A DNA stretch of 64,000 nt, from NCBI RefSeq assembly GCF_025165795.1, contig NZ_JAJAGO010000011.1, positions 62,001-126,000 on the forward strand, written 5' to 3'. The translations under genes were made by a program, and so were the position numbers. The notes beneath the pieces are model-generated. The model searched no databases and was not told the DNA's origin. It worked only from the letters and a program-made list of their open reading frames with translations. Positions 35,401 to 42,780 of this stretch are shown piece by piece (the stretch's first letter is position 1; each line of letters starts with the position of its first letter). The stretch comes from Streptomyces gossypii. Its GTDB lineage: Bacteria > Actinomycetota > Actinomycetes > Streptomycetales > Streptomycetaceae.

Positions 35401-35934
35401 CGACCAGCGCACGCCGCCGCCACGGCCGACGACGGCCGGTTCGTCACTCACCGCGAGGACGGCGGCGAACCCGACGCCGTACCGCCCCACCGGCGCGGGC
35501 GCCTGCTCCTCCGGACGCCCCCCGATGCCGGCTTCGGGGCCGGCTTCGGGGCCTGCTTCGGGGCCTGCTTCGGGGCCGGTCACCGTCTGCTCGTCGCGTT
35601 TCGCGGACGCGCGCAGTGTGGACAGCGACTCGACGCCCGCCGCGTCCAGCGCGGCCCCCGTGTTCGCGGCGACCAGCACCCCTTCGCGCAGGACGAAGCG
35701 GATCCGCCCGCGCTTCCCGGCGCGCGCCGCAGCGTCGGCGGCGTTCTGCGCCAGCTCGACGACGAGCCGGTCCCGGTAGCCGCCGAGGGCCAGGTCCTGT
35801 TCGGCGTTGGCGTCCTCTCGGAAGCGGGCCGACGACGCGGCCCACGCGTCCAGCACACCGCGCCGCAGTCGCGCGGTCCCGAACGGGTCCTCGCCCGGCT
35901 CCCGCCGCACCATCACCGTGCCGCCGCTGCTCAC
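32443..35934 (-). CDS. Sacsin-like GHKL ATPase, large protein
   Basis: A 1163-residue cytosolic protein. The N-terminal 220 residues are a GHKL (Hsp90/sacsin) ATP-binding domain: VVELAQNAADAA is the N box with the Mg-binding Asn, VAANTGAALDAAG the G1 box, and VGRYGVGFAAVLAVSD the G2 box. A GPEA repeat of four units is inserted before the G2 box. The remaining 900 residues are Leu/Ala/Asp-rich and have no recognised motif. Proteins of this build occur across actinobacteria; the role is not settled. GGAGG precedes the GTG start at 35934. Confidence 0.8.
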   Translation of the reverse strand: MSSGGTVMVRREPGEDPFGTARLRRGVLDAWAASSARFREDANAEQDLALGGYRDRLVVELAQNAADAAARAGKRGRIRFVLREGVLVAANTGAALDAAGVESLSTLRASAKRDEQTVTGPEAGPEAGPEAGPEAGIGGRPEEQAPAPVGRYGVGFAAVLAVSDEPAVVGRGGGVRWSLAEARELAREAGTGGGGASGGAGGVTAAGSGGEGALAEELRRREGHVPLLRLPLPAEGTAPEGYDTAVVLPLRDTAATELTVRLLAGIDDALLLTLPGLAEIVVDTPDGVRTLARRTDGPYVIVDDETAPAATAPATAAAAPPATSTRWRVEQAGGRADPALFADRPLEERLRPWWSVTWAVPVDAEGAPARPLTAPFVHAPTPTDEPLGLPALLIATFPMEPTRRHVAPGPLADFVVERAADAYVDLLRGWEPVGTGILDLVPGPLGRGALDGTLRGLLLERLPRVPFLPPAAPLEAGAPGEAGEAGSAADAAAGSALDGAADVGADSLREERPARLRPREAEVVEGAGAETVAVLAELFPSLLPAGLERRPELRALEVARVPLGEAIDRLAGVRREPGWWWRLYDSLAGVDPDRLTGLPVPLADGRTTIGPRQVLLPLPEGAPPSESDRAPDTVQWHGSLARLGLKVAHPDASHPLLDRLGAAPAAPRAVLTTPQVRAAVADSLDSGEVWDEDTLDAEELAETVLTLVRDAALEPGDEPWLGALALPDEDGEQAPASELVFPGSPFEQVIREGELAACDSALADRWGERTLTAVGVLAGFALVRATDVVLDPDEISEPPAAQGGHGGADGGDYARPGDTGLLDAVDVWCEDVLDALPETPVPPVIAELVAVRDLDLVADDRWPQALAMLAQPPLRDALTAPVRVLLPDGVTETVRPYTAWWLRGHPVLDGRRPAGLRAAGGDPLLAGLYEEADASALSTGTDGGPDTEVLRALGVRTSAAALLEGPGGAAELLARLADRHLPVETSQLHGLYSLLAELDPDEVTLPDELRAVVGDQVRVVDAAGAVVADAPDLVQLAGERPLLPVRPALADALAAVLDVRRLSETADGTVGGDAGTERNVPGAVRTLLPGAPTTYVEHDELLVGGIESDWRLTPDGTLHAATLEGVAAGLAWAAGRWTRRFETAALLEDPTRAPELARARWHD

Positions 35935-36123
35935 GCTGCCGCCTCCTCGCTGCTTCCCAGCGGTCCGGACGGGCTCCGTGACCGCCTTCAGGCGACCTTA
36001 CGGCCGCCCATCCGGTGACCGTACGGCATCCCCGCACGGGTCCCGCGCGGCGGGCACGCCGGTCCTGTGCGCCGGGCACGCGACCGTCCTCTACGGCGAA
36101 CGCAGGCGATACGCTCGCCTCCC

Positions 36124-36846
36124 GTGCCCGAACTCCAGTTCCTCCTCATCGCCGGTACGGCCGTGTTCCTCGGCTCGCTCGTCCAAACCGGCGTCGGTCT
36201 CGGACTGGGACTGGTGGCCGCGCCGGTGCTCGTACTCCTGGAGCCCCCGCTGATGCCCGGCGCACTGCTCACCACCACGGTGGTGCTCCCGCTGCTCACC
36301 GTCTGCACGGAGTGGCAGCACATCGACTGGCGCGGCCTGGCCTGGGGCCTGCCCGCCCGAATACCGGGCGCGGTGGCCGGAGCGTGGCTGGTCACCGCCC
36401 TCGAACCGCGTGTGCTGGGCGCGGCGGTCGGCGTGTCCGTGCTGCTGGGGGTCGCCGCCTCGCTGTGGGGGCACGGGCCGGTACGCCTCACGCCCGCCTT
36501 GCTGGTGAGCGCCGGAACGGTCGCGGGCATCACGGGCACCGCGACCTCGATCGCCGGGCCCCCGCTCGCGCTCCTCTACCAGCACCAGCCCGCCGCCCGC
36601 GTCCGCGCGACCCTGGGCGGCTTCTTCCTCGGCGGCACGCTGGTCTCGCTGCTGACGCTCGCCGCCGCAGGCGAACTGACCGGCCGCCAGCTGCACCACG
36701 GCCTGGTACTCGTCCCCTTCGTCGTCGCGGGCTTCCTGCTGGGCCGCCCGGTCACCCGCCGGCTGAGCACGACGGGCCTGCGCACGAGCCTGCTGTGGGT
36801 GGTCTCCTTCTCGGGCATCGCCCTGATCGCCCGCTCCCTGCTCTGA
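36124..36846 (+). CDS. Sulfite exporter TauE/SafE family protein
   Basis: A 240-residue membrane protein with about eight helices arranged in two halves. LVQTGVGLGLGLVAAPVLVLLEP and TVAGITGTATSIAGPPLALLYQHQ are the paired glycine-rich motifs of TauE/SafE carriers. These move sulfite, sulfonates or related anions. The GTG at 36124 begins at the first helix, and GATACG about 15 bases upstream may be the -10 box. Confidence 0.85.
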   Translation: MPELQFLLIAGTAVFLGSLVQTGVGLGLGLVAAPVLVLLEPPLMPGALLTTTVVLPLLTVCTEWQHIDWRGLAWGLPARIPGAVAGAWLVTALEPRVLGAAVGVSVLLGVAASLWGHGPVRLTPALLVSAGTVAGITGTATSIAGPPLALLYQHQPAARVRATLGGFFLGGTLVSLLTLAAAGELTGRQLHHGLVLVPFVVAGFLLGRPVTRRLSTTGLRTSLLWVVSFSGIALIARSLL

Positions 36847-36913
36847 CGCGGCGCTAGAGTCCGGGACAGACCCTGGGCGGGGCCGCCGTCCGGCGGCCGG
36901 AGAGGCGGGAACC

Positions 36914-37744
36914 GTGCCGGTCATCGACGCATGGATGCAGCATCCGACGCTGCGCCACTCCACTCACGAAATGTTCGAGTCACTGTGGAGGTGGACCAGG
37001 CAGGAGCCGCCGACGGAGCCGCTGCCCGTGGAGACGACGGTCGCCGCGCTGCGGGCCGCCGATGTGGAGATCGGCCTGGCGGCAGCCTGGTACGGGCCGC
37101 AGGGCGCCCTGATCACCAATGACGAGGTCGCAGGCTTCGTCGCCAAGTCGGAGGGACGCCTGCGCGGCGTCGCGGGCGCGGATCTGGCCCGGCCCATGAC
37201 GGCGGTACGGGAGTTGCGGCGGGCCGTACGGGAGCTGGGCTTCGTGGCGCTCCGGATCGTGCCGTGGCTCTGGGACCTGCCGCCCACCGACCGGCTCTAC
37301 TACCCGCTGTACGCCGAGTGCGTGGAGCTGGGCATCCCGTTCTGCACCCAGGTCGGCCACACCGGTCCCCTGCGGTCCTCGGAGACGGGGCGGCCCATTC
37401 CGTACATCGACCGGGTCGCACTGGACTTCCCGGAACTGGTCCTCGTGTGCGGGCACATCGGCTACCCGTGGACGTCGGAGATGATCGCCGTCTCCGACAA
37501 GCACGAGAACGTCTACATCGACACCAGCGCCTACACCGCCCGGCGCTACCCGGCGGAACTGGTGGACTACCTGCGCGGACGGGGTCGGAGCAAGGTCCTG
37601 TTCGGCACGAACTACCCGATGATCACCCCCCTTCAGGCGCTGGAACACCTGGACACCTGGGAGCTGGACGCCGAGGTCCGCGACCTTTTCCTCTCCGCCA
37701 ACGCCCGCCGCGTCTTCCGCCTCCAAGGCGTGTTGGAGAAGTAG
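36914..37744 (+). CDS. Amidohydrolase-2 fold protein
   Basis: A 276-residue TIM-barrel protein of the ACMSD/amidohydrolase-2 type. The start is VIDAWMQHPT, where most relatives have DxHxH, so the first metal His is replaced. Other expected ligands are present, His in FCTQVGHTGP and in LVCGHIGYPW. The last strand reads VLFGTNYPMI with Asn where Asp normally binds metal. It may be catalytically changed or act without a full metal site. The start is GTG with GGAGAGGCGGG upstream. Its last six codons are also one arm of a long palindrome. Confidence 0.8.
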   Translation: MPVIDAWMQHPTLRHSTHEMFESLWRWTRQEPPTEPLPVETTVAALRAADVEIGLAAAWYGPQGALITNDEVAGFVAKSEGRLRGVAGADLARPMTAVRELRRAVRELGFVALRIVPWLWDLPPTDRLYYPLYAECVELGIPFCTQVGHTGPLRSSETGRPIPYIDRVALDFPELVLVCGHIGYPWTSEMIAVSDKHENVYIDTSAYTARRYPAELVDYLRGRGRSKVLFGTNYPMITPLQALEHLDTWELDAEVRDLFLSANARRVFRLQGVLEK

Positions 37745-37896
37745 CGCCGGCCGCCCGGAGGGCGGTTCTGGCGGGGTCCGGTGCGTGCGATCGCAAGGCG
37801 GAAGGAGGAGAGCGCGGCGGGCTGCGCCGACGACGGACAACGCAGCGAGCGTGCGTGCCGGACCCCGCCAGACAGGCGGGACTTCTCCAACACGCC
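37727..37896. repeat. Palindromic element 1 (170 bp)
   Basis: Two perfect stem blocks pair across the element: 37727-37742 with 37881-37896 (16 bp) and 37767-37781 with 37858-37872 (15 bp). The core contains CGCAAGGCGGA at 37792 and GACAACGCAGCGAG at 37836, both also found in element 2 at 55211-55378. The left end overlaps the stop codon of the amidohydrolase-fold gene. No transposase is present. It may be a miniature mobile element or a structured terminator. Confidence 0.8.
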
Positions 37897-37914
37897 CCGG
37901 GCGTCACGTTCGGA

Positions 37915-38030
37915 TCTTGGCGGGGCAGCCACCTTCCACGGTCTACTCCGACCCGGAGCTGCTCGCCACCCTGGCAGCCGACACCCACGACGACTTCGGC
38001 CCGGCCGCGGAGCCGGAGGCCCAGACGTGA
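37915..38030 (+). pseudogene. Possible gene tail, truncated at palindromic element 1
   Basis: The last 30 codons before TGA at 38028-38030 have nearly all G or C in third position and read VYSDPELLATLAADTHDDFG and on, like the normal C-terminus of a protein. Upstream the same frame is Arg-rich and unlike a protein. No start or upstream part exists, so it may be the remains of a gene cut off when the palindromic element arose. The family is unknown. Confidence 0.35.
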
Positions 38031-38071
38031 CGCCCCTTCCCGCGGCCCGGTCTCCAGATCCCGCGCGGACG

Positions 38072-38560
38072 TCAGGGGAGGAGGGGGCGGGGCGGGACGG
38101 GGGTGGAGACGATGAGGGAGCTGGTGGTCTGGCCGTGGACGAGGAAGCGGTCGAGGACGCCTTCGAGCGCGGCGAGTTCCGCGACATGCACCTTGATCAG
38201 GAAGCAGTCCTCGCCGGAGATCCGATGGCACTCGCTGACCTCGGGGGTCCGTTCGGCCAGCTCCGTGATGCGTGACATCTGCCCGGGCCCCGGCCGCAGC
38301 CGTACCCACGCGGCGACCGGCAGGCCCAGCGCTGCCGGGTCCACGTCGAGCCGGTAGCCCCGGATGACCCCGGCCTCCTCCAGCCGCCGCACCCGGTCGC
38401 GCACCGTGGGGGCGGAAACGCCGAGGTCTCTGGCCAGCTCGGAGGCGTTCCGCCGGGGGTCGGCGGCCAGCAGCCGCAACAGCTCCCGGCTCAGCTCGTC
38501 CGCCGGCAGGGATGACGGTTTTCCGATCTGAAAGCCGTTCGCGGTCATCGCTTTCCCCAT
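38072..38560 (-). CDS. Lrp/AsnC family transcriptional regulator
   Basis: A 162-residue regulator. ELSRELLRLLAADPRRNASELARDLGVSAPTVRDRVRRLEEAGVI is the winged HTH (residues 22-68). The RAM domain with SECHRISGEDCFLIKVHV follows. It is divergent from an EamA transporter and probably controls it, in the way Lrp proteins often control amino-acid exporters. ATG at 38548 is an alternative start. Confidence 0.9.
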   Translation of the reverse strand: MGKAMTANGFQIGKPSSLPADELSRELLRLLAADPRRNASELARDLGVSAPTVRDRVRRLEEAGVIRGYRLDVDPAALGLPVAAWVRLRPGPGQMSRITELAERTPEVSECHRISGEDCFLIKVHVAELAALEGVLDRFLVHGQTTSSLIVSTPVPPRPLLP

Positions 38561-38632
38561 TGATGACTCCTGGCCAGCCAGGGCTTCGACTGTCCATGGA
38601 TATCCGGTGAATGGCTTCCTAGGTTAGTGGAC
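38561..38632. promoter_or_regulatory. Lrp-EamA divergent promoter
   Basis: TAGGTT at 38620-38625 lies 7 bases before the ATG at 38633 and fits a leaderless -10 box. TGTCCA near 38591 and TGGACA near 38628 are inverted half-sites that an Lrp protein could use. Confidence 0.4.
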
Positions 38633-39523
38633 ATGCAGAAGCTCGCCCTCGGAGACCGTGCGGCAGCGCCCCGTACGGACCGTGTGCCGCCGCATGCCTG
38701 GTTCGTCGGGAGCGCCGTCTTCCACTACCTCGGCCCGGCCTGCGCCGTCCTGCTGTTCGCCCAGGTCGAGCCGCTGGGTGTGGCGTGGCTGCGGATCGTG
38801 TCGGCGGCCGCCGTCTTCGCCCTGTGGCGGCGGCCGTGGCGCCACTGGCGGGCCGCCGACCACGAAACCCGCCGCACACTGCTGGCCTGGGGCGGGGTGC
38901 TGGCGGTGATGAACTCCAGCTTCTATCTCGCCGTCGACCGACTGCCGCTGGGCACCGTCGCCGCGATCGAGTTCCTGCCGGTGGTCGGGCTGGCGGCCCT
39001 CGCCGTACGGGCGCCGCGCAACCTGCTTGCGCTGGTCGCAGCCGTTGCCGGGGTGTACCTGCTCACGGACGTGCATCTGACGGCCGAACCGGTGGGGCTG
39101 GCCTTCGCGGGCCTGAACGCGGCCCTCTTCGCGCTCTACGTCGTCCTTGCCCACCGCGCCTCCCGGCACCCGGCCGTGAGCGGGATCGACGCGCTCGCGT
39201 CGGCCATGCTCATCGCCTCGGTTGCCGCTCTGCCCTTCGGTATCGCCGAGGCCCGACCCGCGTTCACCGACCCCTTGCTGCTGGGCGCCGCCGTCGGGGT
39301 GGGCGTCTGCTCCTCGGTGATCCCGTACGTGTGCGATCAGCTGGCGATGGCCCGGCTCAGCCGTGGTTCCTACGCGTTGCTCGTCTCGCTGCTGCCCGCC
39401 ACGGCGACCGTCATCGGTCTCGTCGTGCTCCGCCAGATCCCGTCAGCGCCGGAGGTCACCGGGGTCGTGCTCGTCGTCCTCGGAGTGGCGGTGCACCGCG
39501 AGAAGCCGCCGACGCCGGACTGA
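38633..39523 (+). CDS. EamA family (DMT) transporter
   Basis: A 296-residue permease with ten predicted helices in two repeats. It is related to the other EamA gene in this window, as seen in VAAIEFLPVVGLAALAVRAPR. The final helices SYALLVSLLPATATVIGLVVLRQ carry the typical closing motif of the family. It probably exports amino acids or analogues. It is paired with a divergent Lrp-type regulator. GTG at 38627 would add two residues. Confidence 0.88.
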   Translation: MQKLALGDRAAAPRTDRVPPHAWFVGSAVFHYLGPACAVLLFAQVEPLGVAWLRIVSAAAVFALWRRPWRHWRAADHETRRTLLAWGGVLAVMNSSFYLAVDRLPLGTVAAIEFLPVVGLAALAVRAPRNLLALVAAVAGVYLLTDVHLTAEPVGLAFAGLNAALFALYVVLAHRASRHPAVSGIDALASAMLIASVAALPFGIAEARPAFTDPLLLGAAVGVGVCSSVIPYVCDQLAMARLSRGSYALLVSLLPATATVIGLVVLRQIPSAPEVTGVVLVVLGVAVHREKPPTPD

Positions 39524-39629
39524 CCGGTCCGCGCCCTCAGCACCCCGCACCTGTGCCTCCGCACCCGCACCCGCACCGGCTTTCGCATACGGCGGACGAC
39601 CGGATCACGACACCAGCGAAGGACCCCTT

Positions 39630-40610
39630 GTGCACAACGTCCGACTCGGCGGCACCGGCCTCGCCGTCTCACGAATCTGCCTGGGCATGATGAGCTACGG
39701 CGACACCTCACGGCGCGGCTGGCACCTGGACGAAACCGCCGCCGAACCACTGCTGAGGCGCGCGGTGGAAGCGGGTGTCACCTTCTTCGACACGGCCGAC
39801 ATGTACGACGACGGCGCCAGCGAGGAGGTGACGGGACGGCTGCTGGGCAAACTCTTCCGCCACCGGGAGGAGTACGTACTGGCCACCAAGGTCTACTACC
39901 CGACCGGGCCGTCCGCCATGGAACGCGGCCTGTCCCGCAAGCACATCATGGCCGCGGTGGACGCCTCGCTGCGCAGGCTGGGCACCGACTACATCGACCT
40001 CTACCAGATCCACCGCTGGGACTACACGACACCGATCGAGGAGACCATGGCCGCACTGCACGACGTGGTGCGGGCAGGCAAGGTCCGCTACCTCGGGGCG
40101 TCGAGCATGTGGGCCTGGCAGTTCGCGAAGGCGCAGGAGAGCGCGCGGGCGGCCGGATCGACACGGTTCGCGTCGATGCAGAACCACTACAACCTGGTCT
40201 ACCGGGAAGAGGAACGGGAGATGATCCCGCTCTGCGTCGACCAGGGCGTCGGCGTACTGCCCTACAGCCCGCTGGCACGCGGGCTGCTGACCGGCAGCCG
40301 CGACCGCGACGGCCGCCCGCGCACGGCACGGGCGGGCAACGATGCGCTGGCCGACGAGATGTACGAGGAGGCCGACTTCGACGTCGTCGACGCCGTACGC
40401 GGCCTGGCGGCCGAGCGGGGCCTCCCGGCGGCTCAGGTCGCGCTGGCCTGGCTGCTGCACAACCCGGCGGTGACGGCGCCGATCGTCGGGGCGACGCGGC
40501 TCGCGCACATCGAGGACGCGATCGCGGCGGTCGACGTCTCGCTGAGCGAGGAGGAACGGGGGCGCCTGGCGGCGCCGTACCGCCCACATCGGGTGCTGCA
40601 CCACGTCTAG
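39630..40610 (+). CDS. Aldo/keto reductase
   Basis: A 326-residue reductase of the same broad group as the gene at 13915, sharing the block LRRLGTDYIDLYQ. The catalytic residues appear in FFDTADMYDDG (Asp, Tyr), YVLATKVYYP (Lys) and YQIHRWDYTTP (His). LPYSPLARGLLTGSR and VTAPIVGATRLAHIED bind NADPH. The start is GTG, with GAAGGA upstream. The substrate is unknown. Confidence 0.88.
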   Translation: MHNVRLGGTGLAVSRICLGMMSYGDTSRRGWHLDETAAEPLLRRAVEAGVTFFDTADMYDDGASEEVTGRLLGKLFRHREEYVLATKVYYPTGPSAMERGLSRKHIMAAVDASLRRLGTDYIDLYQIHRWDYTTPIEETMAALHDVVRAGKVRYLGASSMWAWQFAKAQESARAAGSTRFASMQNHYNLVYREEEREMIPLCVDQGVGVLPYSPLARGLLTGSRDRDGRPRTARAGNDALADEMYEEADFDVVDAVRGLAAERGLPAAQVALAWLLHNPAVTAPIVGATRLAHIEDAIAAVDVSLSEEERGRLAAPYRPHRVLHHV

Positions 40611-40984
40611 GCTCCGTCCGGGCGATCCTCTCGTGGCCTGCGACGCCCGGCACCCCACGTCGCCGCGCTGCCGGAGTCGCCGGAGTGCGCGCAGTCCGAG
40701 GGCGATCCGCCGCCTTGCCCCCGCCCCCGCCTGCGGCAGGGACGGGGGGCAGCGACGCGATCCGGCCGCCTGCCCCGCCTATTGCTCCCGCCGGCCACGC
40801 CCACACCGCGACGCGTGAGGCTGCGGGGGCCGGGCGGGGGAGGCGGCGTGAGCCGGTCGTCTGCCCCGCCCGGTTGTTCCCGCTCCGCGGGTCGGGCCAC
40901 CGCCCCGCAGCGGGCGCGGTGCCCGGCCGCCACGCTGCCGGGGGCGTGCTGCGGCGGCTCGCGGCGCGGGGGCGGGCTGCCGCG
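40611..40984. other. Non-coding stretch, extremely GC-rich
   Basis: This 374-base gap between convergent genes has no convincing reading frame. Two imperfect copies of a segment with TGCCCCGCC and TTGYTCCCGC lie at about 40762-40792 and 40852-40886. It marks the edge between core-like genes and the accessory block. Confidence 0.5.
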
Positions 40985-41200
40985 TCAGGTGGACGTGCCC
41001 TGTTCCCGGCCGCGGCCCCGGCCGGGCCCGCGGCCACTCGTCCGTGCGGAGCGTTCCGCCGCGAAAACGTCTTCGAGCCGGTAGACGAGCATCCGGCCGT
41101 GCTTCCCCGCAGGGGTGAGGCGGCCGAGCTGGACCCACTTGCGGACGGTGGCGGGCGAGACCCGGGCCTCGCGAGCGGCCATCGCGCTGGTGATGAGCAT
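40985..41200 (-). CDS. Excisionase/MerR-like HTH protein
   Basis: A 71-residue DNA-binding protein: ITSAMAAREARVSPATVRKWVQLGRLTPAGKHGRMLVYRLEDVFAAE is a helix-turn-helix of the excisionase/MerR type, followed by an Arg/Gly-rich tail. The ATG overlaps the stop of the zinc-ribbon gene (TGATG), so they are translationally coupled. Such small proteins are typical of phage and integrative elements. Confidence 0.75.
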   Translation of the reverse strand: MLITSAMAAREARVSPATVRKWVQLGRLTPAGKHGRMLVYRLEDVFAAERSARTSGRGPGRGRGREQGTST

Positions 41201-41841
41201 CAGCCCACCCCCTCGGCCCGCTCCCACCCCGCTGGTTCCGTCTCCGGCCAGACGTGGCGGTGTGCGGGGTCCGTCCAGCAGTCGCATGCCGGGTCGCCGC
41301 AGCGGCAGGCGGGGTTGATGCACATCACGGCGCCGCGCTCGGGGAACGCCCGCAGCGATACCGAGCCGCAGTGCGGGCACCGCCCCTCCACGGCCGTCAT
41401 CGGTTCGCTGTCGCCCAGGGCGCGTGCGCACCGGCGTGCCAGGCGGCGGGCCTCGGACCGTACGTGGGCGGCCAGCACAGGGTGGGCGGCGACGTCGTCG
41501 AGCTGTGCGAGCAGTCGGCCGAGCCGCTGCGGTACGGGGACGCGGCGGGCCCTGGCGAGGCCGAGCTTCTCCCGTACCGCCTCCTCCAGTTCGGTGACGC
41601 CGTCGCTGATGTCGCGGAGTGCGTCGGAGACGTGGAGCCGGAGCGGCGCGGTGGTACGGACGGGGGTGGCCGGGCCGGGGGTGGTGCGGCCCGCGCCGGG
41701 TGAGCGTCCGCCGGGGGTCAGTTCCTCGAGCAGTTCGGGGTACTGGCCGCGCAACAGCGTGAGCCAGTGGGCTGCTTCGTGGCGCGGGCTCGTACGGTCC
41801 GACGCTCCGCCGCCGGCGCAGCCCCGCGCGTGGGGGCTCAT
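41200..41841 (-). CDS. Zinc-ribbon protein of accessory-element type
   Basis: A 213-residue protein, helical at first (HEAAHWLTLLRGQYPELLEEL, LEEAVREKLGL), with a cysteine-rich C-terminus (CPHCGSVSLRAF, then CINPACRCGDPACDC) that should hold one or two zinc ions. It is coupled to the HTH gene that follows. The ATG at 41841 has GAGGTGG upstream; a longer frame begins at 41907. The function is unknown. Zinc-ribbon and HTH pairs are common in Streptomyces prophage-like regions. Confidence 0.65.
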   Translation of the reverse strand: MSPHARGCAGGGASDRTSPRHEAAHWLTLLRGQYPELLEELTPGGRSPGAGRTTPGPATPVRTTAPLRLHVSDALRDISDGVTELEEAVREKLGLARARRVPVPQRLGRLLAQLDDVAAHPVLAAHVRSEARRLARRCARALGDSEPMTAVEGRCPHCGSVSLRAFPERGAVMCINPACRCGDPACDCWTDPAHRHVWPETEPAGWERAEGVG

Positions 41842-41948
41842 GCGGCACCACCTCGCGCGGGGGCCGGACGGGACGGAAGTCCCGGGCGGGCTGCCCATGC
41901 GTGCCATCTTCGGCCGGACGTGTTCGCTGTCATGAGGGCTCCAGGGTG

Positions 41949-42106
41949 ATCATCGTGCGAATGCGGTCGACTGACCCGGAATGACTAATTGCGCACTCGC
42001 ACGATAATCCTGCGACAAGCCGGGGCGCAACCGGTACGGACACACGACGGAGCACCGGAACGTACACGAATCCGCCACAGTTTCGCTCTCGATCGCACGT
42101 AATACC
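41949..42106. promoter_or_regulatory. Three operator-like copies of CGCACGATRAT
   Basis: Sites at 41949-41965 (reverse) and 41992-42008 (forward) are mirror images over 17 bases with 15 matches. A third, CGCACGTAAT, lies at 42094-42103. They fill the divergent region between the zinc-ribbon operon and the XRE gene. A 5-bp hairpin with a GAAA loop (42109-42122) comes next. Confidence 0.6.
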
Positions 42107-42122
42107 GCGCGCGAAAGCGCGT

Positions 42123-42150
42123 TATGCTAGCGTCCCACGAACCGGGAGAG
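42123..42150 (+). promoter_or_regulatory. -10 box and RBS of the XRE gene
   Basis: TATGCT (42123-42128) is a good -10 hexamer, and GGGAGAG (42144-42150) lies 6 bases before the ATG at 42157. The third operator-like site is just upstream. Confidence 0.6.
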
Positions 42151-42156
42151 CGCATC

Positions 42157-42603
42157 ATGGCAGCCAAAGAACAGCTGGAGAGCTTCGCATCCTGGATCGA
42201 GCAGGTGATCCGTGACCGTGGATACGACATCGACAGCCCCAGAGGGGGCGGCAAGTCCCGGCTCGCCGACGCGGCCGGCATCCATCGCGCCGCGATCACC
42301 CGGCTCCTGCAACGGCACAGCATGCCCGACCTGGAAACCCTCCGGAGACTGGCACGCGTACTGCGTGTACCTGTCAGGGACATGCTGATCCGTTCCGGTC
42401 AGCTCACCCCGGCCGAACTGCCGCCCAACACACCCGAGGATGCGGAGACCGAGGAGACGGGCAGCCCTCCGCTCACTCTGGAACGGGCGGCGGTACTGCT
42501 CGGCATCCCCGTCGACCAGCGGGAGATCTTCGTCCGGGTCGCGGCACAGTTCATGCCCGAGACCGGGGACACGGCGTCCGAGAGCGCCCGGCGCGCCAAC
42601 TGA
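42157..42603 (+). CDS. XRE family transcriptional regulator
   Basis: A 148-residue regulator. The HTH lies within KSRLADAAGIHRAAITRLLQRHSMPDLETLRRLARVLRVPVRDML (residues 33-78). The C-terminal half (LTLERAAVLLGIPVDQREIFVRVAAQFM) is helical and may be used for dimer contacts. The start has an ideal ribosome binding site. It is divergent from the zinc-ribbon pair and next to the first GWQDA gene. Confidence 0.85.
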   Translation: MAAKEQLESFASWIEQVIRDRGYDIDSPRGGGKSRLADAAGIHRAAITRLLQRHSMPDLETLRRLARVLRVPVRDMLIRSGQLTPAELPPNTPEDAETEETGSPPLTLERAAVLLGIPVDQREIFVRVAAQFMPETGDTASESARRAN

Positions 42604-42780
42604 CACCCCGCATACCCGGCCGGGAAACCCCCTGTCACACCCGACCCGTCGGCACCCCCTTGCCGTACGATGTGAGTTGACCGGCTGACTGGAAAACCCC
42701 TGGTCGGCACCCCCCAGTCGGTCACCCTGGTATCGGTGCACCCTGCCGGGGTGCTGTGGCAGCCGATACGGGGAGAATCC

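Noticed and set aside
40633..40978. Short frames in the GC-rich gap before the accessory block
   Set aside because: Arg/Pro-rich translations without start signals in a region of skewed composition.
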